Assembly: GCA_028023455.1 (NCBI GenBank)
Contig: JAQFVV010006221.1
Span: 3,323,598 to 3,387,597 of the forward strand
Source: Epiperipatus broadwayi
Lineage: Eukaryota; Onychophora; Udeonychophora; Euonychophora; Peripatidae
DNA: 64,000 nucleotides
Reading direction: 5' to 3'
Shown here: positions 1-12,812 of the stretch, one piece after another
Layout of the letters: each line of letters starts with the position of its first letter
How positions within the stretch are numbered: position 1 is the first letter of the stretch
Position numbers and translations under genes: made by a program
The notes under the pieces: model-generated
Seen by the model: only the letters and a program-made list of their open reading frames with translations
Told to the model about the DNA's origin: nothing
The model's database searches: none

Positions 1-1354
1 TCTTTTAGTACAAAATGTCTTTTTATTAGTGAGACCAAAAGCATGACCAGATATGTGCTCATGTCTCGAAAATATTGATCTATATTAACAATTCTTTTTG
101 CTGTGCTATACAGATATTATGCTGGGCTATCTTCGTGGAAATATTGGCCTGATAAAAAAAAAGCTTTGGAATAAACAAAAAAGAATCAAGTGTATCATTA
201 TTTTAAAAATGGAATATGTAAATATCTAATTTACATAATTCATAATAAGCTATTAAAACTTTCAAAGTTGTTTGTGAACTGCAGAATAGTTTAGTGCTAT
301 AAATATAAAGATCAAGTCAAAAGCATTCTCAGTGAAATATAAATTAATATGATTATACATTTTCTTGTTTCATTTTTATAATGTGTACATAAATATTACA
401 ATTAACACAGGAAAAGTCATTTAATTTTATAACATTTTATAATTTTGCAATTATTAAAACTTAAAATAAAAATATGTTTAGAAAGTGTTACCTTGAGGAA
501 ATTGCTTTGGTACTTAAAAAGTTTTGTTTAACTCCTAAAATACAATAAATAAATAAATAAAAATAAATAAACTCTCAATATAATATTGACATTATATAAA
601 TGCATATATACATATTTAATGAGACTATTTTAAAGAATAAATTATTGGATAAAAGTTTTTGTATTTGATGTTTAAACTTATGTATGAATTTAAATCTATT
701 TAGTCTAGTAGTACTATTTTCAATCAGATGTTTATAAAAAAAAAACTGAATACAGTTCACTATTTTAATTGATGACATATTTCGAAACCAAATAGTTTTA
801 CACCATAACTAGACTTTCCTTAAAAATCCTATACAAATATATATAATAATTATCAATATTGCATCTGGATACTAGGTATATAAAATATACTTGTATTTAA
901 AACATTATAGTATTACCTTAATACAAGAATTTCTAAGTAAAAAAAAATGTAGATATAGATATTTACATAAAATAACAGGTTTTTAAAATTAGTTATTAGA
1001 GAACATTAAAATAATTTATATATAAAATTTAAAAAATTATATTCTAATGTTTTGATAAATGAAATATTTTTTAATAAATAATATGTTCAATATTTTGATA
1101 CATAAATGCGAATAGTTTAATCATAGATAATACTAGTAAATATAATTTTTATCACTAAAAAACAAGTTTGGGAATTTTTGTCTAAAATTAAATCATTTAT
1201 TACAATCAATCTATTACCATATTCCAATGTGGCCATTTTGAATATAATTTTAGAATATCTAATTTGTTTTAATGTATATTCTTAAAAATAGTTTTATAAT
1301 TTATATTTTGTGTAAATACAATAAATATAAAAATTTAATTTTAATAAACATATT
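1..1354. other. AT-rich intronic or intergenic DNA, nothing recognised
   Basis: The segment is strongly AT-rich with short A/T runs and no open frame resembling a known protein. No Duox exon was found on the minus strand. It is probably intron downstream of the last visible exon. Confidence 0.5.
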
Positions 1355-1420
1355 GTAGCAGTCGATCTTAGCCCAAGATCAAGCTTCACTGTTCTACCAC
1401 TTAACCCACATTTCATCCTG
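1355..1420 (-). repeat. tRNA-like fragment (possible SINE head)
   Basis: On the minus strand the piece reads GTGGGTTAAGTGGTAGAACA, which resembles a tRNA D-arm and A-box. A weaker B-box-like AGATCGACTGC follows. There is no complete cloverleaf, so this is a tRNA-derived repeat fragment at best. Confidence 0.3.
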
Positions 1421-1984
1421 TTTTTTTCCGTCACATGTATATAAACTATACGTATATTTCTGGGAAGCGTCTATAAAAATTTATAAATATAAATCTCAAA
1501 TAAAAATTTTCTTTAATTTTAAATATTAACTTTTATGGATGCGACTCAGATATATACATATATTAATGGAGCTTTTATATAGATAAAAGCACAAACAAAT
1601 CTTGTAAATAATTTTGTATTTTTTTTCTTAACTATATGCTATTTATTTTATAAATATTTTTCTTCATATAATTATACAAATATCCAAGATGGAAGATGCA
1701 GTCATTAACTGTCCAAGAGTAATTAAAGGGGAGGGATTCATGATTTTAAAAGGAATTTTTTAATTAAAGTTAATGAAAGTAAAATTTAAAACAAAGCTAA
1801 TTGATTTTAGTTAGTTGTTAACATTTTTATCAAATCTATTTCCAATCTGGAAATATATTGGAATTTATTTTTGGACAATTATCTTGCGATTGCATCTCCA
1901 ATAATAAAAGACAGAATATTTCTGTAAATTAAAGATTAATTAGGGGTTAACGAGTTAATTAAAAACATTTTTTGCATAACTGAA

Positions 1985-2235
1985 AAACTGGTATAAATTG
2001 GCCCAAAAATCTATTGTGTCAGAGTTGGGTCAATAGTCACTGGTCGACTCCACACCTGTTTACTTTTTGAAGGGCCTCAGCCATCTTCCCCTCTGTCTTC
2101 AGCTCAGCATGTGCCATCAAAGAACTGCCGAGGCCAAGAGACATGTTAAAGAATGCTGCCTGCCACAGAAGTCTCGTGCCTACTTTATTCCATACAATCC
2201 TGAGGTAATGACTAAAGTCATTACAATTGTCTTAC
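1985..2235. other. GC-richer island with exon-like structure, unresolved
   Basis: This patch is clearly less AT-rich than its surroundings. On the plus strand a pyrimidine tract ending TCTTCAG precedes an open stretch that ends at a possible GTAATG donor near 2205; one frame contains ELPRPRDMLKNAACHRSL and another KRHVKECCLPQKSRAYF. On the minus strand an open frame also crosses it (KVGTRLLWQAAFFNMSLGLG). Several open frames at once point to an old repeat or a captured gene fragment rather than to a clear exon. I recognise no family. Confidence 0.3.
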
Positions 2236-2772
2236 ATGAATCTATCTCTTTAAATTTATGCTTTCTGTATATTTAATCTCTTTTAACTCGCTCATCGGCG
2301 AGTATGTTAAAACTAATAATTATTTCTTTGGTATCGATTCTCTATAACCCTAACTAATCTTATTGTAAACTATTTCATCCAACTCACGCTTCTTATTTTT
2401 CTTATAATTTAGTGTGGTTATAATTTATTTTTAATGATATTTTTATATTTTTCACTAAACTTTTATTTGTAAATGCCAATCAAACTCAGTCTTACGAACT
2501 TAGAAGTGGGGGAGGGGGATTAATGAGTTCTTATCAGTTATTTCTAAATAGCTCATAAGATTGAGTTTGTATTTTAAATAAATATATGCTTTTAAAAAAA
2601 TATTTGATCATAAATTTATATAAACTATACAAATACTTTGCAATCTGAGGTGTATATTGGTGTCCGTTAGATTTATTAATTTCTTTATTCATCAACATCA
2701 CCAAAAGGCTGGTGAACAAATTCTCTTTTGTTGTTCACATTTTTAAGTGCATGAATTTTAGTTTTTTATATA

Positions 2773-3755
2773 CACCTGGGTCTCGTTTTATGCAGTAGAT
2801 AGGTTCCACAGAAAATCCGCATTTAAAAAAATCGCACAAAATAGACTTAACTTACCTTCAAAAATAGGGGATAGGGTCTGTAATTTTCAGAATTCGCATA
2901 AAAGCAAAGCAACAAGAAAAAATTACTTTAAAATTCACATTAAAAAAATAAGCAAATAAAGTATGACTAATAAAAAATTTCAAATATTTGAAAAAAATTA
3001 ATACAAGACAAACTTTTTTTACATTTTTTATTAACTACAGTATTTAATTTTACATTTTTCATACATATTTTAACATTAATGCTTGCGTTCGTTTGTAAAC
3101 TGGTAAGAAATCAGATTCGATGTGATGTAATGAAATGTATTGTGGCTTCTCCTTAAATGAAGTCAAAAATCTCTCAGTAATTATGCCCAGAGAAACCTGT
3201 TAGCCATTTTATTTTTATTCGTGACTTGATGTACAACTAGTGCCAGTTTCAGTCTTGTGTTGTGTTAATGGTTTTCTGTTTCTATATTAAGAAAATGAAA
3301 TCACAATCAAAACAAAAGGATTATACATTATCATTAGAAAGATTATTTTCAGTTTATAAAATCTTCATTTTTTATTTTAAAAATCTAAAAGATTATTTAT
3401 TTCTGTTATATATAACAAAATACGTTTTAAAAGTTTAAATTTTTTGAATATTTATTGCGATATTTTTATATGTAAGTATAAATCTATTATTATTATTTAC
3501 TCATTAGTATAAGTAGGTTATTTACATAGAATCTAAGTTTCTAAATACAGCTTCAGGCCATATTCATGTTAGCTGCTAATATAACGTTATATTTTTGAAA
3601 AAAAAAAAGTATTTCAAGTGAAAATAAATTATTAATAATTTAAATTTCTTGATATGTAATAAATATAGTGAAATATGAAAGGTATTAAGAAGAAATATAA
3701 ATCACATAATTTCAAAATCACATTAAAATAATGTGCATAAAATGAGACCCAGGTG
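2773..3755 (+). mobile_element. TA-flanked inverted-repeat DNA element, copy 1
   Basis: The 983-bp segment begins CACCTGGGTCTCGTTTTATG and ends with the inverted complement (CATAAAATGAGACCCAGGTG). It is flanked by TA on both sides, as expected for a Tc1/mariner-superfamily target duplication. No transposase frame is present, so it is a non-autonomous copy. The same ends and internal sequence recur at 15293-16774 (opposite orientation) and 48028-49118. The superfamily label rests only on the TA flank and TIR look. Confidence 0.8.
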
Positions 3756-3989
3756 TATATTTAAACAAAATAGTATTGATTCAAGAAGGGGGAGAAATGC
3801 ACGCTTCATTAATTATAGTTTTAACTTCTGATTAATGATTCTATCTTACACAGATCATTATTTTAGCATATCATTATGTATTTGTTAAACCATTTAAGGC
3901 TTTAGTTTAATATTTAAATTCAGTGACTTTATATTCTTATGATAGCGTTGCTGGTATATGTCAAATTATTAACAAGTCACATAAGGCTT

Positions 3990-4345
3990 TGATCTGATTC
4001 GCCTGTACCTCATTTCAGGGAGTCACAATCATCTCCGTTTGTCATTCTTTTCTGTAAAGTATATATTTATATACTGCTTTGATTTACCTGTACCTCATTC
4101 CAGGGATTCGAAGCCTTCCATTCTTTTTTATTGTTCTCATTCATAACAAGGGTCTAAGTCTACCACCTGGAACAAGCCGGTTAGTGTAGTTGAAGCTCTG
4201 CATGGACTTACCATGAACCGGATCCATAGCAACTTTTTATCTAACTTTTCCATTAGGTACCGCTCAGCTTGAAGCTGACGTACCAACTTCAAATAGAATG
4301 ATGTTTTCTTGGCCAAATGTGCCACCTTTTCTCTCACTGACATAA
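3990..4345 (-). other. Unrecognised 68-codon open frame with flanking short repeat
   Basis: An ATG-initiated minus-strand frame at 4343-4137 encodes MSVREKVAHLAKKTSFYLKL, then VRQLQAERYLMEKLDKK and a stop after DPCYE. Base composition is more balanced than in the surroundings, and a consensus GTAAGT donor occurs inside it after WIRFM. Downstream, the segment TACCTCATTYCAGGGA is present twice, about 90 bp apart (near 4008 and 4092). No known domain is recognised; it could be a small exon, a domesticated repeat or a fragment of an unknown transposable element. Confidence 0.3.
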
Positions 4346-4999
4346 TGCTAGCACCACAATTTCTTATAGTTAGTTTTCTAGCCTGTTTAGCAAAATAAAT
4401 TGTAATGATATGTGATCATGAAACATTTTTCTCTTTGTAATTTTTCGTTAGAGTTTAGATCCAACCTCTCATGAAGCTGTCCTCCCCTTTATTGAAATAA
4501 GAAATACCCATATTTATAGAGTTTCGCAATATTCGATTGCTAAATGTTGAAAATGTGTAAAATAAATGTTTTAGTCTACTCACTAATCAAAATATGTCAT
4601 TTTTATTGTTACAAATAAAGTCTATAAATGAAAATAAACTTATGTATGAAATGCCAAGGGCATCCTACTAAAATCGTATAATCAGCAAAATTCTAGCGTA
4701 TCTTAATATTTATTATTCTTAATGTATAAATGTCCATCAAAACACCCAGATAAATTTGTTTTTGTAACGTGAATTAAAATCCTACTTTTTAAATATACGT
4801 TCAGTATTGATACTGAACCGCGCACTAAACTGATATTTGTTAAAATAAAATTGTATCAAGTTTGTTAAATGTTTGTAATGAAAACAAAGTTTTAAAGGTG
4901 TGAAGTTGAGTAGATATATATAAAACCATCTTGAATTTTGTCAAAATAAATATTTATATTTTTAAACTTAATCCAGTTGTTTGAATGTCCTTAATAATC

Positions 5000-5340
5000 T
5001 TTATATTATTTATGTATGTTTTTAACTTATATCTTGGGTTCACTCAATCTCTCATCATCATCATCAGCTGAGTTCTCATGCAAAATGTTGTAGCACTGGT
5101 CTGGGATAGAATGAATTTATGTGGTATCACTGTAAGTGTTGTCCTTAGTGTTATAGATTTGGGGAATGGGCAAACAGGTTAGAATTCATGATTACTCCTG
5201 ACCTATGTATCTCAGGCATGATTGGATTCGGGTACTTTTGCTTTGATTCTAAATCTTGTTGAATGGACATACATTTTCGACTGGTACAACATAAATATGA
5301 GATCTATCACAACAGGTAATCTATTTATACTCAAATTTGT
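5000..5340. other. Moderately complex intronic DNA, nothing recognised
   Basis: A short CATCAT run and a stretch of more balanced composition are visible, but no open frame, terminal repeat or tRNA-like promoter could be assigned. Confidence 0.3.
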
Positions 5341-5734
5341 TAGGAAACAGTTTATAATTTAAAACTTATTTCAAGCTTTATTTAAAATGATTTAATATTC
5401 TTTTAGTAAAATATCTTTAGTAAGAATATTTGCTTTATTATATATTTATTATAAAAATGATATTTAAATTATTTAGAGCTATCTGTCATATAAACTAAAT
5501 TATTTTCTCTTTATACTTAATTTTATCAATTCTTAAATTTTATTATTTAAAATTAGTTGTTTGATTCAACAATTTTTTCCAAAGACTTTTTTTGCAACTA
5601 TTGTTTAACAAAATAAAATTAAGTGGAAAGTCTGTGGAGAAAAATATAAATTTTAAACACTAGCTTTACAAAATAAAATTTTAACTTTACTAAAATTAAG
5701 TTTAAAAGAGTGGTGTATTTTTTTGTTATATTTG

Positions 5735-7140
5735 AGAGAAATGGAGAGAACAATAGAAAGACTAGGAAGAGGGGTGGAGATGCCATTAATACATTATAAG
5801 AGAGTGTATACATTATCAAGTTTTTTATTTGCTGATATTTTCTTGTGAGCAGAAAGTAGAGAAGATGTGGAAGTTATGCTGAAGACTTGGATGGGGATTA
5901 AATTTAATGTAGAAAAATCAAAAGTAATGATGCCAAATGCTGGGAAAAGAGAAGATAATTTTTATTGGGAGATATAAAGTTAAATGTGGTGAATAAGTAC
6001 AACTATTTGGGAATCATTTTAAGTAATCAGAAGAATTGCTTGGATACATAAGAGAAAAAATTGATAAATGAAGCAAAGAAAAGAAAGGAACTGATGAGAA
6101 ATTAACAGTGTTTTCATATAATAAATATGATGTAGCAAGAATTGTATAGAAGGGAATGGCAGTATCAGGATTAACTTATGGTAATGATGTGTTATGTATA
6201 AGTAAAGAGGTGTTATATTACTTAGAAAAATCAAAAAAGTAGGAAGACATGCAGATATGGGGACAGCAAAGGAACACAATTCAAGGAGAAATAGTCAAAG
6301 TTTTTATATGAATGATGCAAAAAAGCAAAATGAAAATATTCAGTAGATTGCAATTTATGAATAATAAGAGATGAGCCAAAACAGTATTTAGTTGGGTTAC
6401 AAGTAAAGGACAGGCAACAAGATGGGTGAGAAAAGTAGTATGGTTTGCACAAGATTTGAATAAAAACTTTGTCAGTATACTTGTACAAATGATGGGATGA
6501 TTGTGTTAGGAGGACTGTTGAATGTTATAGTGGCAAAGAATGAGATAGAAGAATAGATGCATTATTAAGAACATAAGGAGCTGGAGAGATGAAGAACTAG
6601 TATGGAGAGTAAAAAGAGTTTAAATATATATAGAAGTAAACAGAATATTGGATGTGAATTAATTTACGAAAATAGAAAGAAAAAAAGAGTTTACTGTTTT
6701 AGGCTGGAACAGGATCATTAGCAACAAGGAAATATACACATAAATGGAGGCATATGGATGATTTAGTCTACAAGTTATGTAAAGAAGGCATAGAAAATAT
6801 TAGGCATCTGCTAATTGAATATAAATGCTTATAAGCAGAAAGGGTTCAAATAATGAAATTGTGGAAGAATAAATATAAACAAAGTGATTATACAGAAAGT
6901 GGGTTCTTTGTTTTTATGCTGGGTTTGGAAAGAGATGAGAGATCTAAATATAAAGGTCATAGAGTGGACAAAGATGATGTTGTGGAAATGGGATGGAGCA
7001 GGATAGAGATGAATATGGAAAAAACAGGATGGAGAATGGAAAGAAACGATGTGGCTAACAGGTTTTTCTGGGCATAGTGGCTGAGAGATTCCTGACTTCG
7101 ATAAAGGAGTAGCCCATATCACAACATATCGCATGCATTA
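5735..7140 (+). mobile_element. Decayed LINE (non-LTR retrotransposon), reverse-transcriptase C-terminal half
   Basis: With many stops and frameshifts, the plus strand still reads as the end of a non-LTR reverse transcriptase. ERTIERLGRGVEM is followed by VYTL and FLFADI, the degenerate F/YADD box near 5828. Then come REDVEVMLKTW, IKFNVEKSKVMMPNAGKRED and a YLGI-like region, all standard for the segment after the catalytic Asp pair. Further on, RHLLIEYKCL and AERVQIMKLWKN are typical of the C-terminal region of these elements. A 74-codon frame at 6853-7077 is the longest surviving piece. It is clearly dead. Confidence 0.75.
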
Positions 7141-7309
7141 TGTACATTTTCAAAACACCACCAAGTCTAATTCTTTATAGTCAGAATTACTGCCACACTT
7201 TGCTAATTATCTAGCAGTTGTACTTTAAAACAGACACTCCATGTCGAAAGTTAACTCAGCAGATTAGTAAATAAATTTATTTTAAACTCTCGTTAGCAGT
7301 ATTTATTAT

Positions 7310-7346
7310 TTATCCCCCCCCTCTCTCTCTATATATATATATAGTC
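7310..7346. repeat. Compound microsatellite (C)n(CT)n(TA)n
   Basis: A C7 run is followed by CT and then TA dinucleotide repeats. Confidence 0.85.
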
Positions 7347-8144
7347 GACGAAAGTATACACGGTTTAATTAATTTCATTGAATATATTTACACTCTGTTT
7401 TCGTATTTTATATTATTATTAATAATGACAGACTATCAAGATATTTATATATATGTAATTATTATTTTTCGAAGATATAAGTCGAAACACATTTCGATAT
7501 ATGTAACAAAGTTGATTTATCAAACCTCTACATAAATGAATAACTAATCACTAATATGAAGGCATAAAAAAAATCAGTCTCCCCTCCGCTATTTATTGGC
7601 CAATTGATACTTAATATTTAAATTACAAGTGCATGGTTTTATTCAAAGAGAAAGAAAAATAAATTTAAATTATTATTAAGTATGCACATCCAGATGTAAT
7701 ATATCCAAATCATTATGTTTTTTTAAAAAAATCATGGATGTTTATAATTTTAATAATTGCATATAATAATTATTTATAACCGCAATTAGCTTCATAATAT
7801 ATAGTTTTTGCATACTTATCAATGCGTTTTTTTAATGATTTTTTTAAATTTTTTCTTCTTTCTTCCTTGAATACAATCATACATTTCTAATTTAATTATT
7901 AGACATCACCAAATCGATGTATCAAGAGAAATGATGTTAATTTCAGTATCATTTGTTGAGATCACAATTCTAGAATAAAATACAAAATAATAATATAGTT
8001 TTTTTTATTTGTATGTATTGATATAAGTAACTGTTTATTCATTTACATTTACTTATCTTTTGGTGAATCAATATTGTTATTGATATATTTTTAATAAATA
8101 GTTAATAACTATAACATTTTTGGTATTTTATTGAACAGGTAAAT
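7347..8144. other. AT-rich intron, nothing recognised
   Basis: Only AT-rich unique sequence is seen; no Duox exon on the minus strand. Confidence 0.5.
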
Positions 8145-8230
8145 TTAAATATGTACAACTTTATTCTTAAAAGCATATTTGAAGTCATATAAATTAAAAT
8201 AGCATATAAACTTAAATAGGTAATACATAC

Positions 8231-8406
8231 CTTTGCAATCTAAACCTATTGCCACTAAATCTTTTTTATAATCCTTGAGTAGTAGTAAAAAATCTTCTTT
8301 TGTAAGAACAGAATTGTGAGATAGCCCCACATCATCAAGTAATCCACATATAAGTTCATCAACTTCATCAGCTTTTAAATGTGTACTAGCCATATCAACT
8401 AGTGAT
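8231..8406 (-). CDS. Duox: Duox exon (just after EF-hands, before the oxidase domain)
   Basis: This 176-nt exon follows an acceptor ending AATTTAG and precedes GTATGT. It encodes SLVDMASTHLKADEVDELIC, then GLLDDVGLSH, LTKEDFLLLLKDYKKD and LVAIGLDCK, leaving G. The pattern RSLVDMA..., GL(T/S)xxxxLTxxDFxxxxKDYxxDFVAIGLDCKG is what dual oxidases show between the second EF-hand and the oxidase part; the LTKEDF stretch is a degenerate EF-hand-like helix. An alternative AG 8 nt further in would give a 2-nt start but would remove the conserved SLV, so the outer acceptor is preferred. The downstream exon, expected to open the oxidase domain, is not found in 1-8230. A perfect (AT)n palindrome lies about 10 nt upstream of the acceptor. 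Confidence 0.9.
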
Positions 8407-8416
8407 CTAAATTAAG

Positions 8417-8457
8417 AATCCATTATATATATATATATATATATATATATAATGGAT

Positions 8458-8500
<43 letters not shown>
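8417..8500. repeat. (AT)n microsatellite with perfect palindrome
   Basis: AATCCATTATAT at 8417 is mirrored by ATATAATGGATT ending at 8458, with a pure AT core, and a second AT tract follows. The structure begins about 10 nt upstream of the 3' splice site of the Duox exon at 8406 (minus strand), where a branch point and pyrimidine tract should lie. Confidence 0.9.
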
Positions 8501-8503
<3 letters not shown>

Positions 8504-10435
8504 GAACTCAATATACAAATTGTAAAACATTATTTGCCTTTAAATTTATCTAACCAACTAAAACTTTTGTAGAAAAATTATCAATTCAATTCTTTATATG
8601 TATGCAATGTTATCAAGTAGGTATTATTTATTTGTCAATCTGATCGAGTTGTGCAATATAACAGACCAATTAGTAATTTTTCATAAAAAAAATTTATCTG
8701 GTTAAAATTTTTTAAAACTAAATGAGTGTTTTACTATATATAATTTAAAATTACTAAAACATGCTTATATACCAATTTAATTAAATATAAAATTGTTATA
8801 ACAGAACTTAAATGCATCTAAATCAAAACGACATACTTAATGGATTATGTTGCAGTTAAAAATTAGAATAAATGCAAATAGAAGTCATAATTTAAAACAT
8901 TTGAAAGTTAGATTACAGCACCATTAAAATATAGTTTTATTCCCATTTATTAATAGAAAATAGTTCTAAACTAAATTTCGACAGTGGGAAATTAAATTGC
9001 CAGTGTCGATTTTAAAATTGATTGCATTACTGAAGCATGAAACTCTTTTATAGAATTTGTTACAAATAACAATTTATGCTTGAATTCACTAAGAAATAAA
9101 CATTTTTGAATTGTACTCTGAAAAAAAAAAACATAATTATTGCATTAATAAAAAAGATGTGATTATTTTATTTAAATAATGCAAAAATAGAGCTTCATAT
9201 AAAATATAAAGATATAAATTATAAAAGTTGAACATCTGATGAAAAGTCTGATTGCTATATTAAATATGAAAGGAAAAGCTGTCATTTACCAAAAGCAGAC
9301 ACTTTAGCACTGAAAGTAACATATAAATCTCAAAAAAATATAATAAATCAATTAAAATGGTAAATTTGATTTTTCAGTATAATAAAAAAACTGTCTTGAG
9401 TAGATATAGAGAAGATTTTTATCATATTTTAAATAGAAATATATGAATTCAAATGTTTGCATTCCCATAAAAATTAAAAACAACTTTTTTAAATCTTAAA
9501 TATTATGGATAACAGATTCTTTTGAGATTCATAGGGAAGTTATGAAATATGTTGGTGGTCTTTCTTGTTTTTAAAATTATTGTTTTTTTTAAAGATATGC
9601 ATAAAACTATAAAATCATACCACCATAATTTACAGATGCATTTATTATTAAAACATATAAAAATAAAGACCATAAAAATACAACAGGTACTAAAAATTTA
9701 ATGGCAAAATTATAAGTTTAGTCAGTACTTTCTTTAGCACACAACATGTGATGATACTAAATCTGTATTGTTATAATGATTTTTTATTTTGGAAATGTGA
9801 AGCAAGTAAAAAATAACAAATTTGCTGAATAGAAATTATGACAAACTTTAAATTGGTTTATTTTTTTATTGCTTCCAATTACAGATGAATGGTTATTAAA
9901 TTAAATACTTCAAGTCATACGTGTAATCAATTTAATAATGAGTAATTACTGATGACAACTATAAATAGATTATTGGTTAGAAAAAAAAAATCAATATATG
10001 GGATTTTGAAAATGCTAGAAAGAAATACAAATCTGATAATATAATTTTAAAATAAAAAACATCAAAAGTCTCAAAAGCATAAAACATCTTTGTAGTGGAA
10101 GGAATGTTATTTCAGCAATAAGAAAATAAAAAAGAACATCATAGATGTGTAAAAAAATTCTACAAAGAAGTAAATAGTAATAAAATGCAAATAATGAAGT
10201 ATTCTTTTCAGTTCCAACATCTTTTGAATATTGTGAATAAGCGATTAGATGAGCAATTAAATCTAAGCTGAATGAAAAATTCAGCAGAAAATAATGAAGA
10301 TAGCATAAATACTTTTAAAAAACAATGAAGAAATAGGAGATTATTGGCAAAATTATATATCAAATATCTAAGATATGAAAAATAACAGGGGGAGACATGC
10401 TGTAATGATATATTTAAAAAAGTGAAGAAAGATGT
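8501..10435. other. AT-rich intron with faint LINE-like decay
   Basis: No exon or definite element is recognised. From about 10200 the plus strand contains scraps compatible with LINE coding, but they are too damaged to delimit. Confidence 0.35.
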
Positions 10436-10439
10436 TTAA

Positions 10440-11620
10440 GTTATCAATTTTTTTATCAGTTTTATACAGAATCTTTACTAAAATTACAACTTGCCTTCAA
10501 AGAATTTTATATTCTAATCCATAAGCTGGAGGTTTAAAAATGATAATAATATAGTTTGTCATATATAAGTATAAAGCGAAGCTATACAAAAGACCGATAA
10601 GTATCACTTGCCATTTTGCTTTGAATTTGCAGAGTGAGAAAAATCTTTGACTTTATAAACATTTTGCATATGATTAAATTTAAGAACATTTGATATATAA
10701 CTAGAATGTTGATCAGATTCTGAAAAAATATTTATCAATAATGCAATAGTAGAAACAAATGTCTACATAATGACATGAGTAAGATTAACATTAATATGGG
10801 TATATATCAATATTATTCTATCTTTACAAAACATTTAGTTATAAGAAATATTTAGTGCATTTTTTAAAAAAAAAGTAAATGAAGATTGCATAAATCATTT
10901 GGATGTTTTTAATATGACATGATTGCTTTTGTAAACAACTGCTTCAAAGTGATAAGATAAAAACGAAATAAAAAAGAACTAAAAATCAATTTTAAAAGTA
11001 ATATTCAATAGCTATGTAAAAAGTAAAAGTAATAAATTTTGATAATAAAGAATTAAAAGTTAACTATAAGGAATTACCTTGGTCAGATAATTAATATAGA
11101 TGAAAACACAATAGATAAAATTAATCATTGAATTAAAGATAGATTAATGGTTTTAGTGAAAATAATTTATTATCAGAAAGAAATATGCTCAGGTGTTTGG
11201 AAAGAAAGTTAATAAATATTTTATTAGTGAACACTTACAGACATAAAACTTAAATACTTAATAGAAGAGCAATACAGAGATTTATGATCAGACAATAAAG
11301 TGAGAAAAAAATGTGCAGTGCAAATTATAAAGAGACATTAAAAACAAAATATGAGAGAAAGCAATCAGGCATCACTGACAACATTGTAAAAAGTTAAGAA
11401 ACTTGAATACAATTGGGCTGGTCATCTAGCTAGAAAAAATGATATATGACTAAATGAAGTATTAAGTTGAATTTCATGAGATTGCAAATAATATATAAAA
11501 AAAACAAGGTTTAAGATGGGTAGATTGAATAAAAGTTTGCAGAAAAAAATAAACTATGTATTAATGAAACTGGTGAAAATGTTCCTACAATGATGATTTG
11601 TTTAAAATTGAAAATAAGAT
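10440..11620 (+). mobile_element. Decayed LINE, reverse-transcriptase middle to C-terminus
   Basis: Scattered in three frames are pieces in the right order for a non-LTR retrotransposon. SVLYRIFTKITTCLQRILYS corresponds to the block before the first catalytic motif. LYKRPISIT follows in the A-box area. Near 10860 VNEDCINHLDVF replaces the usual block before FADD. Near 11270 RAIQRFMI precedes ERKQSGITDNI and LGWSSS in place of the common WAGHxAR motif, followed by a damaged RWVDxIK box. Stops and frameshifts are everywhere, so it is an old dead copy. Confidence 0.65.
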
Positions 11621-12670
11621 TATGTTTAATAGATACGTCATATTTATATTGGAATTATTTTATCAGTGGAATTAGATATATTTTTGTTTCAATGAGTTAA
11701 ATCTATATTGTTTATGTTGATTGAATAATTTACTAATCCATTTTATAACTTTATGATTTGATTGCAAATGTTACATTTTATATTAAAATACTAAAATAAA
11801 ATCAATATTGGTTTCATTTATATTACAGTGTTAATAAGTGTGCTCAATTTTACTTTATGTGTGTGTAATCATTTTAATATTATAATAATGGTATAAATGA
11901 ATAAATAATAGTAATATATAATTTTATACAGATATACTTAGACTAATAAGTCGAAATGAGTATCAGGTGAACTTTTATAAAAAAATATTAAATGTCAGTT
12001 GTTGTTTGTCCACTTAAGTTCAACTGATAATGATCATATCCTAAGTAATCAAAAGTACTTCTATTTAAAATTGTATATTATTATTTATTTGCTTCATTAT
12101 TATAATATTAAAATTTTTGCATATTTTAATGGTCAATTTATTAATTTATATACATACACACACACACACACACAATGTAAGCTATTTTTTGCTGCTGATA
12201 TTATAAAATTAGAGAATCAATAATTTAGAACTTTTTTACATTAGAAGATCTATACAAAAAATTAAAATATTAGTATTAACATTTACATTTTTTTATACTA
12301 GTAATTGCATAATTAAAACATGTAGTACTTGAATTTTGATACAAATATACAAAAACCTTTTTTTCCATCTTGTTTTTTTTAAAAAACTTATATTTACTTT
12401 ATATGAATCATATAATTTTTACAAAATTTATATATTTTGACTATATTTTATAATCATTATTACAGATTGTATATCTTTGATTATCTAGAAAAATATAGAT
12501 GAGATAAAAAAGGGAACAAATAAATTTGTTAAATATAATATTAAATACATATATTAAATATAATATATCATTATTCTAAAAATGTGTATCAACTTTTTTT
12601 CTATGCTATGTTAATGACAATATATATAATACTCAAAAATTTGCAGTGTGAAATATATATATTAATATAT
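11621..12670. other. AT-rich intron with short (CA)n tract
   Basis: A (AC)n microsatellite occurs at about 12152-12175. Nothing else is recognised. Confidence 0.4.
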
Positions 12671-12679
12671 GAAAATATC

Positions 12680-12812
12680 AGTTATATTTTCATATTAGAA
12701 ATATCACTGTCTGATGTTAATAGATATTAATCAATGGAAATAATAAATTGTGAATTTTTTTTGCATTTAATATCTGATAGTTATTTTTCTAATATGAAAA
12801 TATAACAGATAT
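12680..12812. repeat. Imperfect inverted repeat (MITE-like)
   Basis: TATATTTTCATATTAGAAA near 12685 is mirrored by TTTCTAATATGAAAATATA near 12786, and ATCTGATAGTT near the right arm mirrors ACTGTCTGAT on the left. No target duplication is obvious. Confidence 0.5.

Noticed and set aside
5619-7134. Minus-strand frames such as 6829-7134
   Set aside because: They are antisense to the LINE on the plus strand, which shows RT motifs in the right order.
9250-9300. Possible 20-nt Duox micro-exon on the minus strand (acceptor TTACTTTCAG, donor GTAAATG)
   Set aside because: Too short to support, with no recognisable Duox residues; splice-like words of this kind are expected by chance.
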